NCBI GenBank assembly: GCA_004009845.1
Contig: RMBW01000040.1
Span: forward strand, 124,001 to 188,000
DNA: 64,000 bases
Direction of reading: 5' to 3'
Origin: Davidsoniella eucalypti
Lineage: Eukaryota > Ascomycota > Sordariomycetes > Microascales > Ceratocystidaceae
Shown here one piece after another: positions 24,233 through 35,296 of this stretch (position 1 is its first letter; every line of letters begins with the position of its first letter). The position numbers and the translations under genes are program-made. Below the pieces are notes generated by a model that was given only the letters and a program-made list of their open reading frames with translations, searched no databases and was not told the DNA's origin.

Positions 24233-26185
24233 GATGGTGGGTTGAAGATGAGGGTTCTTCGAAGTCAAAAGATCTGATAAGAAAAAAAAGAGAGAAAAAG
24301 AAAAACAAAAGAAAGGAAAACAAGGGAAAATTATGAAAAGGAAGACCTCAAAAAATGGACCAAAACGATGGGAAAGGGGCGGAAAGGATTCCTCTGTAAA
24401 GTCTAAGTACAAATACTTTGTAGTTGCTGTGCTTGACAGAGCGTTATAAAATTTTGTTGATGTTCAAATTGTGGACAGCAAAGCACTTATTTTGACGTAT
24501 GCCAGGACGTCTAGTAATAAAGATCGACGGCTCGGTGCTTTCCAGAAAGCTTTTACCACGAATTGGATTTATACAGGCTGGAGACCGTGGTGGTTCCCAA
24601 GTTACGGCAAATTATAATCTTCTTTCTCTCTTACTTTCTCTGACTCTATACCGAAGCTGTCCTGAACATATTCACATGTTGCCGTACGTCTTGTTGAGTT
24701 CTGCCGGGCGGTGAAGCCAGATACATATAACTTTGTATTACACGGGCTTTACCAAACCTAGCCACCACAAGGTCTTCTTGTTGAACGGATATGATATATC
24801 TCTTATATACCCATGCTTTCGGATATAGTTTCTACAGATATAATCGGCATACTCGGAGTTTACATGTTCGCTCACTAGTAATACTATGTATTGGACCCTT
24901 ATATATTATCAACCCTAATTGATGACATACTACTTCATGGACTACAAAGTAAGACGTCAATATCATAAAAAAAAAAGCCTATTTTGGTCAGAATAATACT
25001 GCTCAATTAATGTCTATTAAAATCTATGCATCATATAAGTTCCAGCACACTTGTGTGGAGTAATTTGTTACGACACTTGTCAAGGATTATTACAATATAG
25101 ACTCTAGTAGTATATTGTCGTTTATAGTAAATCACTCCGATCTTACAGGACATGTCAGAAGCACAAAGATGTTGATGCACAAAGCTTCTATTCATCGCAT
25201 GTTTGGGAATAACTCAACCACCCCAACCTAGTCATACAAATGTAGAAACATGAAGTTATAAAACATGATTTGCTATGGAATCTAATATGTACATGACCTC
25301 GATAGATGCATGCAGAACAAGGCACCAGCAAACGCCCAGGAAATGTGGCCAGAGCAAGCGCCAAAGGTTGTTGCCTTCCCAGCTTCCCAGCCCAGCACCG
25401 CACCTTCCGTAGTTTTAATTGTTGCAAAGTAACCGATGGCATTAGGAACAAGGCTCCAGAATTTTGGCAAGGCTTAAAAGGACGGTGTCCTTTATTTTGA
25501 CCGTGTTTACTAAGGGCCTAGACGCTTCAACTGTCATCACGAATTCTGGGTATATCTTGAGTTTTATTGATTTCTTGCCGGTCTGCCGTATTTTGAGGCC
25601 CTTTGTTTCCAATTCAGAGCTCTAGTGTGCGTTACAGTGCCATTTTACTGCGTGGTCCACCAAGACTCTGTCCTATACTGTTCCAAGTGCTCTAACTAAA
25701 GAACCCGGCCCCTCACTCCCCCAGTTTAATGAGCTTTGGCCGGGCCTGTTCCTACTGTGCTTGTGCTTGTTCAAATACGTTAGTAGGACGAGGATCTGAG
25801 TGTCGAAATACTGGGGATCTTTGCGAGAAGCTTCCGCTAAAATTCCACTAAAATAAACCACGCTCTGCTTGCTAGCTGTGCTATCCCAGAGTTCGTCGCA
25901 TTCGTTAGCCCCTTTCGATTGTTGGCTTCCCTTTTTTCCCTTCTTCCATTCCATTGCCTATCTATCGACGAAAACGTAAAAAAGTCTATCGACCTTTCCG
26001 TCGACAAGTACTTGCGGGAATTGGACGAAACTCCTCCGTTCTCAAATATCATTAGCTCGACGCTTCGACTTGATCGAGGATCTCGTTCCCGCTTGACTTC
26101 TGCCTCGCTGTCTGTCGCGTGAGGAGACGAGTGACAACCTTTACCATATCATATATCAACGTCTAATACCTGTCCATCCATCGCC
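24233..26185. other. Divergent intergenic region CBR1/PAN1
   Basis: 1.95 kb separates two divergent starts. The parts next to each gene are pyrimidine-rich on the respective sense strand. The middle (24720-25700) is AT-rich with no supportable ORF and has one AACCCTAA motif at 24911-24918. Confidence 0.6.
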
Positions 26186-26252
26186 ATGTATTCCAACAAC
26201 AATGCCTATGGCCAACAGCAACCTCAGTATGGCTCTGCCTTTGGCCAGCAGC

Positions 26253-26284
<32 letters not shown>

Positions 26285-29200
26285 CCGCAGCCGTTCGCCC
26301 CTCAGCCCACTGGCTTTGGCCAGCAACAACCGCAGCAGCAGCAATACACCGGCTTTCCCATGGCCAACCAGCAACAACCGTCGTCTATGTTGAGCCAGCC
26401 AACCGGTTTTCAACCGCAGCCAACGGGATTCCAGCCGCAACCAACAGGCTTCCAGCCCCAGCCCACCGGCTTCCAACCGCAGCCTACTGGCTTCCAGCCG
26501 CAGCAGCAGCAGCAACAGTTCCAGCCGCCTATGCCGGCCATGCCATCGCAATTTCATCATCAATTCCAGCAGCAACCCTCGCAACAACAGGCACAGTTCC
26601 AGATGCCAACGCCGCAGATCCAGCTGCCCCAGGCTACCGGTTTCCCCTCTGTAACACCACCTCAGGCATCGTCGACCCCGTCTCTGATTGCGCCCCCGCC
26701 TGCGCCGGCCCAGAAACCGCAAGCTACTGGCTTTGCCCAGATGGCTGCTTCTTTCCAGACCTCTAAACCTCAGCCCGCGTTGCCTACGAAAACCAACACT
26801 ATTCCCAATATTCGTCTGTCGTTCATCACTGCTAATGACCAGACGCGCTTCGAGACTCTGTTCAGCAAGTCTGTTGGCGATGGAAACAGCACAATGTCAG
26901 GCGAGCAGGCCCGTGATCTACTCATGCGTTCGCGTCTGGATGGTGATTCGCTCTCTCAAGTCTGGTAAGTCGTTAGCAACATATCATACCGAGAATCACA
27001 ATGAAAAAGACATTCCGACTAACATCCACAAACAGGACTCTAGCCGATACCACTCGTTCCGGCCAGCTACATTTCCCTGAGTTTGCCTTGGCAATGTACT
27101 TGTGTAACTTGAAGTTGACTGGCAAGGTTTTACCAAACGTACTTCCTGATATTATTAAGAATGAGGTATCAAGTATGGTAGACATCATCAACTTTAGCAC
27201 TGCGGAGCAGGCATCCGCATCTGGCCGTGCTACTCCATTTTCGAACACACAGACTCCGCCGGCCCAGCAGCCTCAGCCCCAGGTTTCGAACTCACAGATT
27301 CTGCAAGCACAAATGACCGGCTTCCCCGGTACGCAGCAGATCCCACAGATTCAGCAATCTCAGCCAACCGGATTCCAGCCCCAACCCACCGGATTCCAAC
27401 CCCAACCCACCGGATTTCAGCCTCAACCTACTGGATTCCAACCTCAAGCAACTGGCTTCAACAATCTTCAGCCCGGAGGCTACAATGGCCCGCGACCTCC
27501 TATGCCTCCTATGCCCACGGGTTTTGGCTCCAGTCTTTCTCCAAACATGGCTGCGCCTCTGAATGCCCAGCCGACTGGCCGTCCTGGTCAATGGGGTTTA
27601 GTTAACACACCCGCTACCGGTCTTCCTAACATTGATGCTCTAGCAGCTCGTATGATGCCCCAGTCTGATCGTGCTGGTGGAGTTTTTACAACTGCTGGCC
27701 TACAGGGCAACGCTGTGATTCCTTGGGCTATCACCAAGGATGAAAAGGTTCGCTACGATCAGCTATTCCGCACATGGGATGGCCTGAATAAGGGCTTCAT
27801 TGGTGGTAGCCAAGCCCGTGAGATCTTTGAGCAGAGTGGTCTTGATAAGCCTGATCTCGAGCGCATTTGGACTCTTGCCGATAGCGGAAACAAGGGCCGC
27901 CTCGATATGGACGAATTTGCCATTGCTATGCACTTGATCTACCGTAAACTCAATGGTTATGCTGTGCCTGCTACTCTGCCCCCAGAGCTGGTTCCCCCTT
28001 CGGCCCGTAACCTGACGAGCTCCATTGGTGCTATGAAGAATATGTTGCACCAGGAATCTGAGTTTCGGAAGAACTCTGGCGCAGCTCTTCTGCCTCAGAA
28101 GACGGGCGTCAGCTATGCCAAGAATCACTCTTTCAAGGGAAATTCTGGTGCTGGTGCTGGAAACAGCCGTAAGGATGCTACCGTCTTTAAAAACAACGAT
28201 GATGACGTTGGCTATCGGTCTAGCGCCCGTCGCAAGGCAAACAACCGCTCACCTCAGCCTGAGTTAGCGTCTAATAATGACGAGGACTTGACCCTAGACC
28301 AGCTACGCAAGAGGGTCCGTGAAAAGCAAGTTCTTCTTGACGCCATGGATTTCAAGGACGAGAAGAACAACGAAGAAGACGACATCCTTGATCGCCGTGA
28401 TCGCCGTGAAGCCGAAGAGCTGTATCGCCGTATCCGCCGTACCCAAGAGGAAATTGATAACCATCCCAATGTCTCTCTCTCCGCCGGCGATTCAGATGCC
28501 GAAAGACGCTCCCTCAAGCGCCAGCTCCAAGCTCTCACTGACAAGATCCCAGAGCTTGCCTCTAGTGTACGTCGTACCGAGAAGGAGATCTCTGAGGCTC
28601 GCCTCGAGCTATTCCGCCTTCGTGACTCCAAGAAGCATCCTGGAAGCGCCTCGAGTATCATTGGAACTGGCCCTGGTGGTGCTGTAACTGAGTCTGACCG
28701 CCTCAAGGCTCGTGCCAAGGCTATGATGCAACAGCGTACTGCTGCCCTTACTGGCCGTAAGGTCGAGGGTGCATCTGAAGATATGGATGCTCCCAAGAGA
28801 CTGGAGGAGGAGAGCATGAAAATCCGCTACGAAAAGGAGAACAATGAGCGTATGGTGCAAGATGTTGAGGACAGTGTTCGTGAGTTCTCGCGTGGCATTG
28901 AGGATAACCTGAAGGGCGAGATGAAGGATTCTTCCTCAGAGCACGAGCGTCGCCGTTGGGAAGATGCTTTGGGTGTTGAGGATGAGATCCGTGACTTCAT
29001 CTTTGATCTACAGCGCGACAGTCGGGCAATTCGCCTTAGAGCTCAAGAGAAGCGCAACCTTCGCACCGATTCCCCTCTCCGCACCGACTCACCGGCCCCG
29101 CGCCTGGCTAGTCCCGCACCCCCGGCATCTTCGACGTCTCCTGCGCCTAGCGCTGGCGGCTCGTACTCGGCCTACAAGACCCCCGAAGAGCGCGCTGCTT

Positions 29201-30762
29201 TCATCAAGCAGCAGGCTGAGCAGCGTATGGCTGAGCGTCTGGCTGCCCTGGGCATCAAGGCGCCTACTAAGCCCGGCGAAACAGCGGCTCAAAGAATGGA
29301 GCGCGAACGCAACGAACGCGATGCTAAACTTCGCCAAGCCGAGGAAGAGGATTCTCGCCGAGAAGCAGAGCGCCAGGCTAGAATCGCGGAAGAACAGGGT
29401 GTTCCGGCACCAGCACAAAGCGAAGGGCCGAAGCATGAGGCCAAGAAGGCACCTCCGCCGCCGGCAGCCCGTAAGCCTCCTGTTGCTAAGCCTGAACCTA
29501 CGCCCGTAGCCACATCTACTACCGCCGATGACTTTGACGTAGAGCATGAGGCCGCCGCAGCTCGCTTAAAGGCTCTGGAAGAGCAGGTCCGCCAGAATAA
29601 GCTACGCAAGGAAGAAGAAAAGAAGAAGAAGAAGGCCGCTGCTGCCGAGTCTAAGGAACGTGACGCCAAGGCTGCTGCTCGTCGGGCCGAGATCGAGGCT
29701 GTCCGGCAGCGCGAGGAAGAGCTTCAGCGCCAACTAGCTGCCATGGACGATGATAGCAGCTCGTCAGATGATGACGAGCCGGAGCAGATCGATGCTCAAA
29801 GCTCTTCTTTTGCCAATGCTAGTCGTGCCTTCGACTCTGCTCCTGCTGCCCCTCCAACACCGCCCGCTGCTCCTCCTGTCCCCGCTGCGGCTTCGCCTCC
29901 TCCGGCACCTCCGGCTCCTGCTGCTGCCCCTGTTGCTGCTGAGGCGGCCACAGAGAGCAAGAACCCCTTCTATCGCATGATGTCACAGTCTTCGTCTTCG
30001 CCGGCCCCTTCGGCATCTGCTACTCCTGCACCTGCCGCCCCGGCTGTGGCCTCTGATGCCTCGACCAACCCTTTCTTCCGCCCTCCTCCTGTCTCCTCTA
30101 CGCCAGCTCTGGCAGTTCCCCAGGCACCTGCGGTCCCTACTCTGTCGATCTCGCGCAAGCGTGATGATGACTCCGACGACGATTGGGGCTCGGGCAATGA
30201 GGACAACTCGGATGATGACTCTGATGATGGCCGTCCAGGCGGTAACAGTGCCGCACAGCTGGCATCACTGCTGTTCAGCACCATGGCGCCTCCCCGGCCG
30301 ATGTCCGCTCTTGACGACAAGCCTGCCTCTCCCGGTCCGGCTGCTTCTAGCACTGCGCCGCCTCCCGCAGCGTCGCCCTTCCCTCCACCGGTACCTTCTG
30401 TATCTACTCCTCCTACTGAAGCTCCTGCATTCGGAGCTCCTGCTCCTGAAGCTCCCGCTTTTGAAACTCCAGCTGCTCCAGAGGGTGGTGCACCCCCTCC
30501 TCCCCCTCCCCCTCCGCCACCTCCAATGCCTGCCGGTGCGCCTGCCGCTCCACCCCCACCGCCTCCACCGGCCCCTGCTGGTGGTGCTCCTCCTCCCCCC
30601 CCTCCTCCTCCTCCCGGTGCTGGAGCTCCTCCACCGGCACCATCTGCAGGTGGTGCCGCTCCAAGACCGATGGCCTTACTGGGCGAAATCCAAATGGGTA
30701 AAGCACTCAAGAAGACTCAGACTAAGGATACTAGCACAGCCAAGGCTGGACGTGTGATTTAA
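26186..30762 (+). CDS. PAN1: Actin cytoskeleton-regulatory complex protein PAN1
   Basis: Exons 26186..26964 and 27036..30762 (71-nt intron, phase 2, splitting a Trp codon) give 1501 residues. In order: a Gln-rich N-terminus with a QPTGF repeat array; EH domain 1 (about 205-300; TLADTTRSGQLHFPEFALAM); a second QPTGF array; EH domain 2 (about 486-585; TLADSGNKGRLDMDEFAIAM); a coiled-coil core (about 675-980) with many Arg/Glu heptads; Ala/Pro-rich and acidic linkers; a long polyproline stretch; and a C-terminal WH2-like segment LLGEIQMGKALKKTQTKD. Pan1 is the endocytic coat scaffold at cortical actin patches: EH domains bind NPF cargo adaptors, and the WH2/acidic end activates Arp2/3. The domain order is complete. 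Confidence 0.95.
26246..26284 (+). repeat. CAG/CAA glutamine microsatellite in PAN1
   Basis: Two CAG codons followed by about eleven CAA codons encode a polyglutamine run near the PAN1 N-terminus. Such tracts vary in length between strains. Confidence 0.85.
26396..26494 (+). repeat. First PAN1 QPTGF array
   Basis: 99 bp encode QPTGF followed by four QPQPTGF units (21-bp period). The codons differ between units, so the repeat is conserved at protein rather than DNA level. Confidence 0.9.
27361..27459 (+). repeat. Second PAN1 QPTGF array
   Basis: 99 bp with the same layout as the first array: QPTGF, three QPQPTGF units and one QPQATGF. It lies between the two EH domains. Confidence 0.9.
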
Positions 30763-31377
30763 ATTGGGGTGGTAATAAATTGTGGGCTGGGTTAGGGTTG
30801 CTATGAGATGGAGATTTTATTATCTGAGACGATTAGGTGAGAAAGTTGTGGTTTTTGCTCTCTTCTTTCCTTCTCTACATGCATTGAATCATTTGAATAT
30901 CAACATATCTGCATTATCCCCTAAACTGTACCGTACAAGAACTCAATGCCGTGATACATATAAATTGCCAAGTCAGACTGAGCCGGTGCTAAGTGGATCA
31001 AAGCTTAAGCGATCAAGTTGAAATATGCGAGCCATGATTGGTCGTAGTTGGCTCCTACACCCTATAACATACATTTTGTATAATAACCGGAAACCGGCAA
31101 AATGTTTGTTTCGATCTATTTGTATTGTAATTACATGACCATTAATGGAGAGAGAGAGCACTTGCTAAGACAAACGATCCAAATCACGTGAAGGGCGCGG
31201 GAAGCGAGAGCCGGAGTTGTGGTAGCTTGTCGATGTGTCTTAGTTGATATAAGTTAGATAGATAGTTGCCATCTTCACCTTCAGTCTTGTCTATAGAAAT
31301 TCAGTCTGATACATTTATCAAACCCAACCTCAAGACCATTCACCTACTCAATATCCAATTAACGAACAAGAGACAAG
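30763..31377. other. Intergenic region PAN1 to FMN-binding gene
   Basis: 615 bp. GGGTTAGGGTTG lies at 30789-30800, just after the PAN1 stop, and a TCACGTGA palindrome at 31184-31191, about 190 bp upstream of the next ATG. No gene seen. Confidence 0.6.
31184..31191. promoter_or_regulatory. TCACGTGA E-box palindrome upstream of the FMN-binding gene
   Basis: A perfect 8-bp palindrome with a CACGTG core, 187 bp upstream of the ATG, a plausible promoter position. It is a possible bHLH factor site; inference from sequence only. Confidence 0.35.
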
Positions 31378-32214
31378 ATGCAACTCCGGGCCGATCATTT
31401 TGAAAAGCGGCTTCCCGTACTTCAAAAGCTCGTCCGCGATTTCCCGCTAGGCCAATTGACGACGGCCATTGCCTCGTCCAACCACGCCACGATCCAGGTC
31501 AGTCACATCCCGTGGATTCTCAAGACGGACCCCACCAATCCAGACGACCTCGGCGTGCTACAGGGCCACATTGCGCGCGCCAACCCGCAGTGGAAGGCCG
31601 TCGCCGAGTCACTGGCATCATCTACAGCCTCCTCATCGACGGGCCCATCCAAGGACATCTTAGACACGGAGGTCTGCATCATCTTCACGACGCCGCACCA
31701 CTATGTGACTCCCAAGTTCTACACGGAGACCAAGCCGGCTACCGGCAAAGTTGTGCCGACGTGGAACTATGCCGCCGTGCAGATCTACGGCCGTCTGCGG
31801 GCCTACTACGCCGGCTCTACCTCACCAGCCGCCGACGCTGCCGAGACGCGGGCTTTCTTACAGAACCACCTACATCTGCTCTCGGAACACTGTGAGCGCA
31901 GTATCATGGGCTACACGGGACCGGGGGATGACCGCCCGGTCTCGTGGAAAACGGAGGATGCGCCAGCCAAGTACACGGACCTACTGATGAGGAGCATTGT
32001 GGGTCTGGAGATCAAGATCGAGCGGTTCGAGGGCAAGTTCAAGATGAGTCAGGAGTCGACGGTGGGAGATCGGGAGGGTGTTGTTAGTGGCTTCCAAGCA
32101 TTGAAAACGGACACGGCAGATTTCGTGGCGGAGTTTGTTCATGCTAGAGGAGTAGAGCAGGAGAAGGCACGCAAGGAGAGATCGGAGCAGCGTAGTCAGT
32201 TTAGCCAAACATAA
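31378..32214 (+). CDS. PaiB-type FMN-binding protein (negative transcriptional regulator family)
   Basis: An intronless ORF of 278 residues. It shows the FMN_bind_2/PaiB hallmarks: an N-terminal MQLRADHFE, then SHIPWIL near residue 42, GHIARANPQWK near 62, the substrate/flavin loop TTPHHYVTPKFY and VPTWNYAAVQIYGRLRAYY, and a C-terminal helix with LLMRSIVGLEIKIERFEGKFKMSQ. The bacterial namesake PaiB represses sporulation and protease genes, but the fold is a split-barrel flavin-binding domain and fungal members have no settled function; flavin-dependent oxidoreduction or FMN binding is the safest inference. There is no targeting signal, so it is probably cytosolic. Confidence 0.88.
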   Translation: MQLRADHFEKRLPVLQKLVRDFPLGQLTTAIASSNHATIQVSHIPWILKTDPTNPDDLGVLQGHIARANPQWKAVAESLASSTASSSTGPSKDILDTEVCIIFTTPHHYVTPKFYTETKPATGKVVPTWNYAAVQIYGRLRAYYAGSTSPAADAAETRAFLQNHLHLLSEHCERSIMGYTGPGDDRPVSWKTEDAPAKYTDLLMRSIVGLEIKIERFEGKFKMSQESTVGDREGVVSGFQALKTDTADFVAEFVHARGVEQEKARKERSEQRSQFSQT

Positions 32215-33383
32215 AATCTAAAGGGCTCGAGATGTCCAAAGCTGCCAGAACCCAGGCTGAGAGTTGAGTACAAACCCTCCAAATTGCAATATACATAAAT
32301 GTGACTTGTCGAAAGGCTAGCTTAGTTCAAATTGGTGCAATTCGCGTGGGGGGGTATTAAAAAAGGGAAACTATCTGAGTATCTTCTGGCCTGCTGTAAC
32401 CACAGAGAATACATGTTGCTTTAACCCCACGAGCAACATGCTTTCTCGTCCTCCTGGATAGTCGGTACGTTACCTATTGCTCCAATATCTTACAAATGGG
32501 AAACCGGAACGGCATCCAATGGCACGCTATGGCACAACTATTTTTGAAACTTGACATCATGGATAGTTAAAAAACAAACGTCCCCTTAGCCTTTTGTCTT
32601 TAGTCTCTAATCTTCAGTTCACGGGGAATTATGCTCCAATACTAGCCAGTGGTCTCCAATTCGCTTACAAATAACATGAGTTTGCATCTGGTGGAAATAA
32701 AAGAAAGATACGAAAAAGGACTCCCCGTGCCAAGATAAGCGGGTATTTCCACTCACATTTCGGGGTTTAATGAAATCTGATATACTTCCTGCAGGTTGGT
32801 TGTAACGCCATAAACACAAAAACGCTCTTAGACATGGTGCTTTATAAGGTATTGGGGGACAACTCCGAGCATCTGAGGTCACACTGAATGGATAAAAGGA
32901 GGAGGGAAATAGCCAGGAATGGATTAAACTCACGGGTGGACATGTTCATGGATCACAGACGTTGCAGGTGCTTTCTGATTGACTGCCTGTTCTGGATAAC
33001 AAAGCACGAGTCAGAACACTCCGCGTTTTTTATACCACGGTGATCAGCTGGCGTCATCTATCGCTCCAGACCTGGCTTTGTATCTGTTTCTGATGCGCCA
33101 TTGGCTATACAGATACTTGCCGAGCTGTCAACCTGCTGTCTTGGTTTAGTTCTCAGTCATTATTCAGCATATTGGTTTGCTACGTCCGTGGTCTAGATTG
33201 TATTCTCAGTCTAGTAGAGGGGTCTAAATGCCGCAATGGCTGACACTGTATACGTAAATTCGGCACACCGATATGTCTACTTAGATATGTAGAGTGTAAG
33301 ATATAAAACGTGGAATGTCTCGCAGTCCATGAGCCGGCCTACTCTTTATTCTACACCCTCTCGTTCACCCACTGTCTCATCAT
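32215..33383. other. Intergenic region and aldehyde dehydrogenase promoter
   Basis: 1.17 kb with no supportable ORF. A TATA-like ATATAAAA is at 33301-33308, about 80 bp before the next ATG. Confidence 0.6.
33301..33308 (+). promoter_or_regulatory. TATA-like box of the aldehyde dehydrogenase gene
   Basis: ATATAAAA sits 76 bp upstream of the first ATG. TATA elements this close to the start are characteristic of regulated (inducible) fungal genes; transcription start data are needed to confirm. Confidence 0.45.
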
Positions 33384-35102
33384 ATGCCTCATCTCACAAT
33401 GCCAGCCGTTACTACTCCCATCATTTCATCCAAGGCCACCAAGGCTTCCGCCTCACTAGAGGCTCCAAGTGTCTCTCTCAAAGCTCCTAATGGTGTCGAG
33501 TATGAGCAGCCCGTTGGTCTCTTTATCAACGGCAACTTTGTCCGGTCGTCAACTAGCCAGACCTTTCCCTCGATCGATCCAGCGTAAGTTCCATCTGCCT
33601 TTTATCACAATGCTACTGTCGATATCGTAACTGACCCGTTTGGCTCTAGCACTGAAGAGGTTATTGTCGACGTCTATTCTGCCACTGAGGCCGATGTCGA
33701 TACCGCCGTCAAGGCTGCTTCAGCTGCCTTCAAGTCCGGGCCTTGGAAGACAATTTCCGGCTCAGAGCGTGGTCGCCTTCTGTTTAAGCTATCTGAGCTC
33801 ATTGATGAGAACCGCGAAATTCTGGCCACCGCTGAGGCTTGGGATTCCGGTAAGGGCTTCTCTTCTTTTGTCTCCATACCCGCCACGAATATAGACCACT
33901 GACTGTTCCTCAACTTTTCTGTAGGTAAGCCTTATTCCATGGCCCTAGGCCATGAACTACCTGAGATCGCATCCACCTTCCGCTATTACGCCGGCTGGGC
34001 CGACAAGATTCACGGCCTGACGATCCCCACACATGGTCTCAAGCTTGCCTACACGCTACGCCAGCCTGTCGGTGTAGTTGGCCAGATCATCCCATGGAAC
34101 TTTCCACTAGCCATGGCAGCCTGGAAGCTGTGTCCGGCACTCGTCTGCGGCAACACAGTCGTCCTCAAGGTAGCCGAGCAGACGCCCCTAAGCGCCCTCA
34201 TATTAGCGCGACTGATCAAGGAAGCCGGTTTCCCTCCAGGCGTGGTCAACATCATCAACGGTATTGGGCGTGAAGCCGGCAGTGCGTTAGTCAGCCACCC
34301 GCTGGTCGACAAAGTAGCATTCACAGGATCGACGCAGACTGGCCGCCATATCATGATGCAGGCGGCGCAGACTCTCAAAAACGTGACGCTGGAAACTGGC
34401 GGTAAGTCACCGCTTATTGTGTTTCCCGACGCCGATATCCTCGAAACCATCAAATGGGCGCACGTGGGAATCTTTAGCAATATGGGCCAGATCTGTACAG
34501 CTACGTCGCGCATTCTCATCCACAAGGATATTGCCGATAGCTTCATCGAGGCTTATGTGGCTCGCACCAAAACCATCAGCGTCATTGGCAATCAGTGGAC
34601 AGCTACGACGTTCCAAGGCCCGCAAGTCAATAAAATGCAATACGATAGCATCCTCAAAAACATCGAATGCGGCAAAGCCGAAGGCGCAAAGCTAGTCAGC
34701 GGCGGCAAGTCGGCCAAGATTGCTGGCAAGGGGTACTATATCGAGCCGACCATCTTCCGCGACGTGACACAGAACATGACCATCTTTCAGGAGGAGATAT
34801 TTGGCCCTGTTGTCGCCTTTGTCACCTTTGAGACAGAGGAAGAGGCGCTGCATATGGCGAACGACTCGGTGTATGGTCTCGGTGCCGCTGTTTTCACACA
34901 GGATGTCGCCAAGGCTCACCGTGTGGCAGCCGCTATCGAGGCTGGTATGGTGTGGATCAACTCGTCGCAGGATGCCGATTATCGTGTGCCGTTTGGCGGT
35001 GTGAAGCAGAGCGGTATTGGTCGTGAACTAGGTGAAGCCGGCCTTGACGCCTATAGCCACACCAAGGCTATTCATGTGAACCTAGGCGCCAAGCTACCTT
35101 GA
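33384..35102 (+). CDS. NAD(P)-dependent aldehyde dehydrogenase
   Basis: Three exons, 33384..33583, 33650..33849 and 33925..35102 (introns 66 and 75 nt), give 525 residues. The classic ALDH motifs are present: IIPWNFPLAMAAWK, the FTGST cofactor loop, the general base in VTLETGGKSP (Glu290) and the nucleophile in GQICTA (Cys324), 34 residues apart as in typical ALDHs, then EEIFGPVV and PFGGVKQSGIGRELGE. The reaction is aldehyde oxidation to acid. Relative to cytosolic fungal ALDHs there is a roughly 30-residue Ser/Thr/Ala/Lys-rich N-terminal extension. A second ATG at 33399 has a better context. The substrate (acetaldehyde or other) cannot be told from sequence. Confidence 0.93.
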
Positions 35103-35265
35103 GGGACAATGGTTAGCCGTACCAAACTATATGCCGTATGGACGTCTTTGAGTGAGACAGGTCATAGAGCCAATCAATCGTTAATATACTCACAGACACT
35201 ACTTATCAATGAGTGACATGTCGTCGACCACATCTTGTCTAGATCCTATACAAACCCTTGTTGGG

Positions 35266-35296
35266 TTAGGGTTGTTGTGACAGTGAGTAACCCTAA
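35266..35296. repeat. TTAGGGTT / AACCCTAA stem-loop after the aldehyde dehydrogenase gene
   Basis: TTAGGGTT (35266-35273) and its perfect complement AACCCTAA (35289-35296) flank a 15-nt loop. The motif equals a telomere-type repeat and, in transcripts, would form an 8-bp stem about 165 nt after the stop codon. Confidence 0.55.

Noticed and set aside
29970..30710. 246-codon Gly/Ala-rich frame antisense to PAN1
   Set aside because: It is a mirror image of the Pro/Ala-rich PAN1 coding sequence; GC-rich codons on one strand open the other.
31378..35102. Secondary-metabolite or catabolic gene cluster around the FMN-binding protein and ALDH
   Set aside because: Only two metabolic genes are present, with no synthase, transporter or pathway-specific regulator, and the flanks are housekeeping genes or empty DNA.
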